Shown: positions 1 through 5,604 of the stretch, in pieces
Layout of the letters: each line of letters opens with the position of its first letter
Numbering within the stretch: the stretch's first letter is position 1
Origin: Acidobacteriaceae bacterium
GTDB taxonomy: Bacteria > Acidobacteriota > Terriglobia > Terriglobales > Acidobacteriaceae
Assembly (NCBI GenBank): GCA_003140705.1
Contig: PLKU01000563.1
Coordinates: 1 to 5,604 of the forward strand
Length of the DNA: 5,604 nucleotides
Direction of reading: 5' to 3'
The notes under the pieces: model-generated
What the model was told of the DNA's origin: nothing
The model's database searches: none
What the model saw: the letters and a program-made list of their open reading frames with translations, nothing else
Made by a program: the position numbers and the translations under genes

Positions 1-1277
1 CTCTGGGAACGCTTCCAAAACGTCCAATGGCTGTGGCATTCGCCGGGGGTATGAAAATGATTCGTGGCTGTGCCGGTCAACCGGCGCATGAGCATATAGC
101 AGCCCAGCCCCGCTATCGTGATCCCAGAGAGTACACCGAGCCAGGGATAGAGTTGCTCTGGAACAACATAGCGCGAAGCGTACAGGGTGATTGCGCCAAG
201 AGTGAATACGCCGGCCGTATGCGATACAGTCACGATCAGACCCAGAAGAACTGCATGACGTGCCGTTCCTTTGGAGCCAACAAGGTAGGCGGCGACAATT
301 GTCTTGCCATGGCCAGGCTCCAATGCGTGCAGCCCCCCCAGACCGATCGCAATGAGAGCCGCGGTAAACAGGAACCATACACTCAGATGCTCGGCCTGAA
401 CCAGCTCCGTGAATCTGCTTCGCGGCGTCTGCTGTCGATTGGCCTGGAGATGCATGGGTGTCCATGGTGCTCGTGAAGATTCAAGTGACGATGCGACAGA
501 AGGAGCTTCTGCACGCTTGAACGCCCTGGGAGGAACACCTTTTACGCGACCCAGCTGTTCACCCGCCACAGCCTCAGGAACTGCTGCTGGCTGTGACGAG
601 CGCACTCGCCGCGTATTGGAAACTATTTCCGGGAACGCAGGCAGCGCTGCTATCAGCAAAGCTTCGAGATCCTGCGGCGGGCTAGTCAGAAGATCGGTTG
701 GATAATTGCTTAACTCGGCGCTGCGATCCGTTCCGGGGACCGAGCTATGCAGCAATGAACCTGCGGAGGCCAACGCAACAATCTCTTTCCATCCAGTGTG
801 CCCTGGGTAGTTGTTGTCAGCATATTGAAGACTCACATCCTGGCGCTCAGCGCTCGATAAGGTCGATGGGTAGGGAGCTTCGTAGACAAAGCCCATCTTC
901 ATAGTGGGTAGGCCACCCGCGCCGGGAGGAAAGATCACTCCGCTGGAAATGAGGCGAAGGGAAGCCGGTTTACCATTCACATTGAGGATGAGGCCGCGTC
1001 CAAGCTCCACTCCACGGGCAGCCACGTAGTTGATGACTGCCGCAGAATCAGGATCGATCGCAGTTGTAGGGATGCTAGCTTGCTGCATTTCTTGGAATGT
1101 GGGAATCTCCGCCAGGTCAATGAAGTACCGGACGCGGATGCCGTTACTCTCCAGGGTGACCTTGGAGTAGTGGTTGACACTGAAATTGCCCATGGGATGA
1201 GCCAAAGCAGAATGACATAGGCCAAGCAACAGAAGCAGCGGCAAACATTTGCGATATGTTCTAGCGAGTAAGGTCAT
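1..1277 (-). CDS. NicO-family nickel/cobalt transporter with extracytoplasmic N-terminal domain (3' end off left edge)
   Basis: The frame is open for 425 codons from ATG 1277-1275 to the left edge, with no stop. That ATG is chosen because AAGGAAG lies 6 nt upstream and it yields a clear signal peptide: basic R6/R9/K10, a leucine-rich core, and ALA before H27. Residues 27 to about 200 form a soluble domain opening HPMGNFSVN, with DLAEIPTFQE further on, a pattern I know from the N-terminal part of bacterial 'high-affinity nickel transporter' proteins. Residues 225-290 are a Pro/Ala/Ser/Arg-rich linker. Membrane segments lie near 299-320, 341-366 and 378-398. The first ends in HALEPGHGKT (H317, H323), the hallmark metal-path motif of NicO/RcnA-type carriers; the second holds the conserved H353-T354. 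A loop with H407, H409, C414, H415 and H417 follows, and the remaining helices lie outside the window. The protein likely moves Ni2+ or Co2+ across the inner membrane; direction and metal cannot be told. It overlaps the TPR gene by 17 bp, suggesting translational coupling. Family call is strong, substrate inferred. Confidence 0.9.
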   Translation of the reverse strand, partial: MTLLARTYRKCLPLLLLLGLCHSALAHPMGNFSVNHYSKVTLESNGIRVRYFIDLAEIPTFQEMQQASIPTTAIDPDSAAVINYVAARGVELGRGLILNVNGKPASLRLISSGVIFPPGAGGLPTMKMGFVYEAPYPSTLSSAERQDVSLQYADNNYPGHTGWKEIVALASAGSLLHSSVPGTDRSAELSNYPTDLLTSPPQDLEALLIAALPAFPEIVSNTRRVRSSQPAAVPEAVAGEQLGRVKGVPPRAFKRAEAPSVASSLESSRAPWTPMHLQANRQQTPRSRFTELVQAEHLSVWFLFTAALIAIGLGGLHALEPGHGKTIVAAYLVGSKGTARHAVLLGLIVTVSHTAGVFTLGAITLYASRYVVPEQLYPWLGVLSGITIAGLGCYMLMRRLTGTATNHFHTPGECHSHWTFWKRSQ

Positions 1278-3996
1278 TCGGGACTTCCTTCGATTCGGTT
1301 TGCGCATCAAGTGTGGAAAGAGCCTGTTTCGCCGCAGTCGCGTAAATCAGGTGGAAACGGGGGTTGACCTGGAGCGCTTCGGTCAAGTCACCGCGGGCCT
1401 GTTCGTGTTGTCCCAGGCCTTCTGCAATCATTCCCGCGTGAAACAGGATTAGTGAGTCCCGTGTCCCGAACCGCATGGCTTTCTCGCTTGCACTGGCGGC
1501 ATCCGTTAGCTTTCCATTCTTATAGAGAGCCCAGGCCAGCGCATCCCACGTGTAGACGTCATGGCGGACTTCAAGCTCTTTCTGCGCGAGATCAAGGGCC
1601 TCTGCGAGTTTCAAATTGTGATCGGCATAGAAGATCGCCAGGTCGCGATTGTGCAGCACCTGGTTGATGTGACCGAGCAATCCAATGTATTCAACCAACG
1701 CAAATTGCTTTTGAGCCTCCGCCTTATCTCCGGTTTTTGCATAGAGGTCACCAAGCTCCGCAACAAAGATCGGCATGGGCACGACGGCGATGGCCTTTTG
1801 GTAGAGCTCAATCGCATCCACGTACCTGCCGTTGTTCGCCCTGAGCTTGCCCAGGGCCGCCAATGCGCGATAGTCGCCTGGATGTGTGTTGAGTGCGTCA
1901 AGGTAGGCCGAATTCGCGGAACCGGAGTCACCGGCCTGCGTCTCGAATTCTCCCAGCTCGTAGTAGAGCCATGCCAGGTTCTCGCGCGGAAGCTGGGCTT
2001 CAACTCCTTCTGTCACTGCCGTCTTCATCAGGGCGATCGCCGCCGCCGTGTCGCCAGTGATGAACCGCAGATAGGAGAGCCGGCTGTCCCGCGCGTACGC
2101 GGCACGTGGGGAGAGTGTCATGTCGCGAGGTGTCAATCGGCCATAGGCGACGGCAGCCTTGTCGTACTCACCCATATCCGCGTATGCGTCGCCGACGATA
2201 GCAAAGGGAGAGACGTCGCCGGTGCCGAGCGAGAGTGCCTTCTGCGCATAGCTCAGCGCGTCGGCGAAGCGATGCTCTCCCATGTACACCTCGGCCATCG
2301 TTCCCAGTGCGGAGTCTGCGGAAAAGTCCGCCGACACGAGGTCGAGCGACTTGTTCAGGGACTCTTCAGCAAGCTGATAATCGCTTACGTCGCCGGTCTC
2401 TCGGGCACGCTGGAAATACCCGGCTCCCAATTCCGCATATGCTCCAGCATCCTTCGGATTGATCTCTACAGTAACTTGAGCGGCATGAATGAGGCGATTT
2501 GTGCCAGTCGGCTCGGGCGTCAGGAGAGCCACCGGTACGGGAGCGAAGACAGGAGAAATATTCGTCACGGTAACGGAGACGGGCGCTCGACTGCGATCCG
2601 GCTGATCCATTGCGACGAGAAACGTGCCCCCCACTGTAGACTGCAACAGATCATGCACCGGCACGATCTGAGTGGCATTCTGCCCGCGGCCTTGTGCCAC
2701 CCCGTCGGGAGTTACAGACTTTAGAGCGTCGGCGGCAAATTCCGATGCAGGATTGGATTGAACTGAAAGTTTGAAGTACTTTACGGCGTCTGCACTGTGG
2801 TTGAGTCTCTGAGCGATATGACCGGCGTGATCGAAGATCTGCGCGCTTTGGATTCCGACCGCGATAGCCTTCTGCACGGCAGCATTCGCGTCCCGAAAGT
2901 TCGCATTGGCATACAGCGCCCATGCGTAGGCGTCCAGCGTCCACACATCCTGCCGCGCTCGAAACTCCTCCTGCGCCAATTGCAGTGCGGTTGGGGCTGT
3001 GTCAGGGTTCTCGGCGTACATCAGAATAAGATCGAGTTTCGATTCTTCAGTTGCGCTTCCAGGCCCGTTAACGAGCTGCTTGAACTCCGCATATGTTGTC
3101 AGCGCTTCCCTTGCTTCTCCTTCCGCCTCCTGTGCTCTTGCCAATGCAAAGAGAACGTGCGGATCATGATTGATCGACGCAGGCTGCCTCAAGAGTTGAA
3201 CCGCGTCGCTCGCTCGATTTTGAGCCATGCGAACTCGCGCCAGATTCTCAATCGTACCGTGGAAGTGTGGAAAGATCCGCTCGGCGCCTTCAAGAGTCTT
3301 CTCTGCCGCTTCAGTCTGGCCCGATTCGATTTGAATCGACGCGATCTGGTTGGCGATCCACGCAAGGTCTCCCACCTCGGTTGGCGATGTCTGCGAATAC
3401 GCGCGATCGAGAAACTCGATCGCGCCCTGCGCATCGCCATACAACATTCGCAGCCTTGCACCGACTAGGAGTGCTGGAGTGTTGTTGGGCCTCATATTCA
3501 TCATCCACTGTGCATTCGTCTCAGCTTCTTGATAATTGCCAAGCGCAATGTCTGCTTCGGCGATATATCCATAGGTCATTACATCGTCCGGCGTGTGATG
3601 ATTGAGAGCCTTTGCTCGCTCCCTTGCTTGAGCGAATTCATGGCGGCTCAGCATGAGCACTACCTGAGTCTTCTGCAACTGAAAGTCCGTGGAATCGAGT
3701 ACCAGGCCTTGCGAAAGAGCCGTGGCCGCATCCTTCAGGAACTTGGAGTCGGCAGTCTCGCGGGCACGGCGTAGAAACGCAATGGCCAGTTCGTCGTAAG
3801 CCTGCACCTTCATGGGATCACTGTCGACCTGCAGCTGGGCCGCGACGATGCGCTGCTGCGCTGGTGTGTCTTGCAGAATGTCCGCGTCGCTCGACGCACT
3901 GTGCCGATCCGCTCCAGGTGAGCTCACTTGTTGGGCGAGGCCCATCCCGGATAGGAGGATGCAAAGAATGAATAGCAGTGTCTGGGGCGATTTCAT
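1261..3996 (-). CDS. Secreted tetratricopeptide-repeat protein with internally duplicated TPR module
   Basis: This 911-residue protein starts at ATG 3996-3994, preceded by AAAAAGG at 6 nt spacing. Residues 1-21 form a Sec signal peptide (K2, a hydrophobic core from L7, then GLA before QQ); there is no lipobox cysteine, so a soluble periplasmic or secreted protein is likely. Helical TPR pairs fill residues 45-425 and 501-900, recognisable by Gly/Ala/Tyr spacing such as ALGNYQEAE, YMGEHRFADA, NNGRYVDAIELYQKAI and the NP/HP turn ends. The two stretches are diverged copies of one module (see the repeat entries). Residues 427-500 between them are not TPR-like: a Pro/Val-rich segment that looks like beta-strand or extended linker. 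TPR arrays are protein-protein scaffolds and no catalytic motif is seen, so the partner is unknown. The gene sits 97 bp downstream of the DUF4331 gene and overlaps the transporter gene by 17 bp, making its two neighbours the first candidates as partners. The TPR assignment is secure; the function is not. Confidence 0.93.
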   Translation of the reverse strand: MKSPQTLLFILCILLSGMGLAQQVSSPGADRHSASSDADILQDTPAQQRIVAAQLQVDSDPMKVQAYDELAIAFLRRARETADSKFLKDAATALSQGLVLDSTDFQLQKTQVVLMLSRHEFAQARERAKALNHHTPDDVMTYGYIAEADIALGNYQEAETNAQWMMNMRPNNTPALLVGARLRMLYGDAQGAIEFLDRAYSQTSPTEVGDLAWIANQIASIQIESGQTEAAEKTLEGAERIFPHFHGTIENLARVRMAQNRASDAVQLLRQPASINHDPHVLFALARAQEAEGEAREALTTYAEFKQLVNGPGSATEESKLDLILMYAENPDTAPTALQLAQEEFRARQDVWTLDAYAWALYANANFRDANAAVQKAIAVGIQSAQIFDHAGHIAQRLNHSADAVKYFKLSVQSNPASEFAADALKSVTPDGVAQGRGQNATQIVPVHDLLQSTVGGTFLVAMDQPDRSRAPVSVTVTNISPVFAPVPVALLTPEPTGTNRLIHAAQVTVEINPKDAGAYAELGAGYFQRARETGDVSDYQLAEESLNKSLDLVSADFSADSALGTMAEVYMGEHRFADALSYAQKALSLGTGDVSPFAIVGDAYADMGEYDKAAVAYGRLTPRDMTLSPRAAYARDSRLSYLRFITGDTAAAIALMKTAVTEGVEAQLPRENLAWLYYELGEFETQAGDSGSANSAYLDALNTHPGDYRALAALGKLRANNGRYVDAIELYQKAIAVVPMPIFVAELGDLYAKTGDKAEAQKQFALVEYIGLLGHINQVLHNRDLAIFYADHNLKLAEALDLAQKELEVRHDVYTWDALAWALYKNGKLTDAASASEKAMRFGTRDSLILFHAGMIAEGLGQHEQARGDLTEALQVNPRFHLIYATAAKQALSTLDAQTESKEVPNDLTR
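1284..1290 (-). promoter_or_regulatory. Ribosome binding site of the NicO-type transporter gene
   Basis: On the minus strand the sequence reads AAGGAAG, then 6 nt (TCCCGA), then ATG at 1277. It lies inside the final codons of the TPR gene. It decides the transporter start: the next in-frame ATG (codon 29, about 1193) would delete the signal peptide. The placement inside the preceding gene fits translational coupling. Confidence 0.7.
1297..2496 (-). repeat. TPR module copy B (residues about 501-900 of the TPR protein)
   Basis: This is the second copy of the duplicated TPR module, co-linear with copy A. It carries the more regular TPR consensus, for example around residues 720-740 and 744-768, and a distinctive segment near 768-798 (IGLLGHINQVLHNRDLAIFY) that has no obvious counterpart in copy A. 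That difference may mark a specialised surface in B or a deletion in A. The end before the C-terminal tail (residues 896-911, polar) is approximate. Confidence 0.8.
2722..3864 (-). repeat. TPR module copy A (residues about 45-425 of the TPR protein)
   Basis: This is the first copy of a large intragenic duplication. Anchor segments matched by eye to copy B are: AYDELAIAFLRRARET (66-81) with AYAELGAGYFQRARET (519-534); GDAQGAIEFL (187-196) with GDTAAAIALM (648-657); the block from ALQLAQEEF through DAYAWALY (337-362) with ALDLAQKEL through DALAWALY (800-825); and the HAG near 390 with the HAG near 853. The offset drifts only from about 453 to 463 residues, so the copies are co-linear. Similarity is at protein level; the boundaries are approximate. 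Confidence 0.8.
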
Positions 3997-4002
3997 AAGG
4001 GA

Positions 4003-4009
4003 CCTTTTT
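4003..4009 (-). promoter_or_regulatory. Ribosome binding site of the TPR gene
   Basis: The minus strand reads AAAAAGG, then 6 nt (TCCCTT), then ATG at 3996. The spacing and the purine run support this start, which also gives a good signal peptide. Confidence 0.6.
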
Positions 4010-4029
4010 CTCTGGAGTCTGAGAAAGTG

Positions 4030-4064
4030 GTTCTCTGCGCGGAGCTAGCCTTCGCGCAGAGAAC
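4030..4064 (-). terminator. Perfect 12-bp inverted repeat between the DUF4331 and TPR genes, possible weak terminator or mRNA-processing hairpin
   Basis: The arms GTTCTCTGCGCG (4030-4041) and CGCGCAGAGAAC (4053-4064) are exact reverse complements around an 11-nt loop. The hairpin begins 30 nt after the DUF4331 stop codon, where a terminator would be expected. On the minus strand the stem is followed by CACTTTCTC rather than a clean U-tract, so strong intrinsic termination is unlikely. It could attenuate read-through into the TPR gene or protect the 3' end of an upstream message, giving more DUF4331 protein than TPR and transporter protein. The structure is seen directly; the function is inferred. 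Confidence 0.5.
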
Positions 4065-4093
4065 GAGTTTAGGTTCAAACTGCATACCCGGTG

Positions 4094-5604
4094 TTATTGG
4101 GGACAGGCCGTGGGGCCACCCTGGTTTGCCGGTGGGGCATCCGAGTTCTGCGAGCTTGTTGAAGTCGGCTGATCGCCGCAGCCCGTAGGATCGCCCGGGC
4201 TGATATGTCGGCTGTCGCGTCCACTGTATGCATAGTGAACGTACGGGAACGTCTCCTGAGGAGGAACGTCGGGGGCGTTCACGCCATCGCCGAGCAGGTT
4301 GTTCGGGGCTACATTGAACGAAGGCCCGCTGAGAATGCCGCCTATGCCCACCCGCTCAACAATATCGACCACGTCATCGGTAAGACGGCGGCCGTTTGGG
4401 AACCCTGCAGCGTCGCCAGCGATCAGGCCCAGCCGCTTGCGCTTCGCCGCTGAGGTAGGGGCTACACCTGTGTTGAGGCGCAGCATATCTGCGATTGGCC
4501 CGGCGGGAGTTCCGCTCGGTGCGATCGGCGCCGCATAAGTGACGAGCGGCAGCAGATCGGTTCGCGGTGGGTCAGGGATCTTAAACCCATATACGGCATT
4601 GAACACTCTCGCAATAAGAGGATCAAGGTCGAATGCGGCAAACTGGCTGTCGTTCACTGGGAATGACATGCTCCAGTAATCCTTGCTGCCGGTACCGATG
4701 ACCAGTTCATTGATCAATGGATTGCCGAGGCGCTGAACTTGAGCCAGGTCGCCCCCTTGTTGGACAAGGTGTTGGTCAAACCTTGGGGTTTGACGAATTG
4801 ACACTCTTGCCCTTGAAGTTGTCGCCCAGGCGCCGATGGTGCCCTTCGGATCTGTGGCTGCGTGAATGGAGCCATCGCTTGTAAGTAAGCTAATGGGGAC
4901 TTCGATGGCGATGGTGTTAACGTTGAATCCTGCGACCGAATCCGGTGCCGTATTGAGTTGATCGTTGGCGTCCTGCGCGGCAGTAAGAGCTTCGACACCA
5001 GTGCCGGCGCGATAGTTGAGGCTATCGAATGTCGCTCCGAGATCGATGAAGAAGGGATCTGCAACCGTGCCGGCGAAGACCCGGATATCGGAAGCGTCGC
5101 GACCTTGCAGGCTATAGATGCCCTGAGCAGCTAGGGAGTTGTAGTCCGGCATGGTGCGCGGACCCACATTGCTGGGAACGGCGATGAGCGGGTTGCCGGT
5201 CGTATTCGTCAGATCAATGGTCCTGCCGTCCTTGATCATGCTCACCGTGAACGTCTGCTGCAGACTCAGGCCCGCAGCCCCTTCGCCGCTCAGGGACGTG
5301 ATCGCGGGAGGCACGATCGGCGTGCCGGGGGAGACAGGACTCGGCGAGTTTGCTGGTGCGTTCACTCCGTTGCCCGCTCCTGCAAAGCCAACTGGGAGTC
5401 CAGGACTGAGGATGTTGGTCTGAAACTGGAACCGGAAGACTACAGCGGGCAACGCAGTCTGATTGTTGTCGATGAGGATTTGATAAACGATCGATGGGTC
5501 GAATGGAAAGTAGTTCGGTCCATTGCTCGGCTGCAGAAACGGATCGACGTTCATGATGAAGGTGACCTTCCCAGGGTTGTCGTAGCTGACAAAGGCATAC
5601 CAGT
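4094..5604 (-). CDS. DUF4331 domain-containing protein (5' end off right edge)
   Basis: The stop codon is TAA at 4096-4094, and the frame stays open to the right edge, giving 502 residues counted from the first full codon (5602-5600). The ATG at 5554 is internal: the 16 codons before it read WYAFVSYDNPGKVTFI, which is conserved DUF4331 sequence, so the true start lies outside. Family hallmarks in order (window numbering) are: GPNYFPFDPSIVYQI at 28-42; VFAGTVADPFFIDLG at 175-189; NTIAIEVP at 229-236; RLGNPLINELVI at 291-302; GFPNGRRLTDDVVDI at 400-414; and GDGVNAPDVPPQETFPY at 438-454. Between about 62 and 103 there is a Pro/Ser/Gly-rich insertion. The last 40 or so residues are a polar tail with two cysteines (475 and 500). 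Family members are usually around 450-550 residues and exported; the missing N-terminus should hold any signal peptide. The biochemical function of DUF4331 is unknown. The TPR gene follows after 97 bp on the same strand. The family call is strong. Confidence 0.92.
   Translation of the reverse strand, partial: WYAFVSYDNPGKVTFIMNVDPFLQPSNGPNYFPFDPSIVYQILIDNNQTALPAVVFRFQFQTNILSPGLPVGFAGAGNGVNAPANSPSPVSPGTPIVPPAITSLSGEGAAGLSLQQTFTVSMIKDGRTIDLTNTTGNPLIAVPSNVGPRTMPDYNSLAAQGIYSLQGRDASDIRVFAGTVADPFFIDLGATFDSLNYRAGTGVEALTAAQDANDQLNTAPDSVAGFNVNTIAIEVPISLLTSDGSIHAATDPKGTIGAWATTSRARVSIRQTPRFDQHLVQQGGDLAQVQRLGNPLINELVIGTGSKDYWSMSFPVNDSQFAAFDLDPLIARVFNAVYGFKIPDPPRTDLLPLVTYAAPIAPSGTPAGPIADMLRLNTGVAPTSAAKRKRLGLIAGDAAGFPNGRRLTDDVVDIVERVGIGGILSGPSFNVAPNNLLGDGVNAPDVPPQETFPYVHYAYSGRDSRHISPGDPTGCGDQPTSTSSQNSDAPPANQGGPTACPQ
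4755..4794. repeat. Two adjacent short inverted repeats inside the DUF4331 gene
   Basis: CCTTGT and ACAAGG (4755-4760 and 4764-4769) pair around 3 nt; GTCAAACC and GGTTTGAC (4775-4782 and 4787-4794) pair around 4 nt. Both lie in ordinary coding sequence for residues near RQTPRFDQHLVQQGG. They may be chance or a local mRNA structure. No function is claimed. Confidence 0.35.

Noticed and set aside
27..904. Three plus-strand open frames in the left part of the window
   Set aside because: They are antisense to the transporter frame, which shows a signal peptide, membrane segments and the NicO motif. Their translations are low in hydrophobic order and resemble nothing known.
1215..1217. Cysteine 21 of the transporter as a lipoprotein cleavage site
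   Set aside because: The residue before it is leucine, which does not fit a lipobox; ALA at residues 24-26 is a better type I cleavage site.
977..1225. Minus-strand frame of 82 codons with a hydrophobic start
   Set aside because: It overlaps the transporter gene in another frame. The hydrophobic stretch is the signal-peptide and early-domain DNA read out of frame.
1561..2724. 387-codon plus-strand open frame opposite the TPR gene
   Set aside because: It lies wholly antisense to a gene with clear TPR homology, signal peptide and ribosome binding site. Its translation is rich in Arg, Cys and His with no domain pattern, as expected of a shadow frame in GC-rich DNA.
3997..4093. A separate promoter for the TPR gene in the 97-bp gap
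   Set aside because: A TTGAAC-like hexamer is present but no matching -10 box follows at 16-18 nt; the region is dominated by the hairpin.
5552..5554. ATG as the start of the DUF4331 gene
   Set aside because: The codons upstream (16 in the window) encode conserved DUF4331 sequence, so this methionine is internal.

Overview
The window is moderately GC-rich bacterial DNA carrying three genes on the minus strand, read from right to left: a DUF4331-family protein (5' end beyond the right edge), a secreted tetratricopeptide-repeat (TPR) protein of 911 residues, and a NicO-type nickel/cobalt transporter (3' end beyond the left edge). Coding density is nearly complete. The only intergenic gap is 97 bp (3997-4093). 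No tRNA, rRNA, CRISPR array or mobile element is visible. From memory, this protein style and gene combination resembles soil Acidobacteriota (Terriglobia-like), but nothing in the window fixes the taxon and this is an inference.

Region by region: 4094-5604 holds the C-terminal 502 residues of the DUF4331 protein. Between 4094 and 3997 lies a perfect 12-bp inverted repeat followed by a ribosome binding site. 1261-3996 encodes the TPR protein, which has a signal peptide and is built from two co-linear, diverged copies of one TPR module of about 380-400 residues, joined by a proline- and valine-rich linker. The next gene starts at 1277, inside the last codons of the TPR gene, and stays open for 425 codons to the left edge. 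It encodes a signal peptide, a soluble extracytoplasmic domain starting with HPMGN, a low-complexity linker, and a membrane domain with the HALEPGHGKT metal-transport motif and a His/Cys-rich loop.

The shared strand, the 17-bp overlap and the short gap suggest one transcription unit. The TPR protein and the transporter have export signals; the DUF4331 start lies outside the window, but the family is usually exported. The unit therefore looks like an envelope-located set around a divalent-metal transporter. What the DUF4331 and TPR proteins contribute is unknown. A partnership between the three is a hypothesis from gene order, not something the sequence proves.
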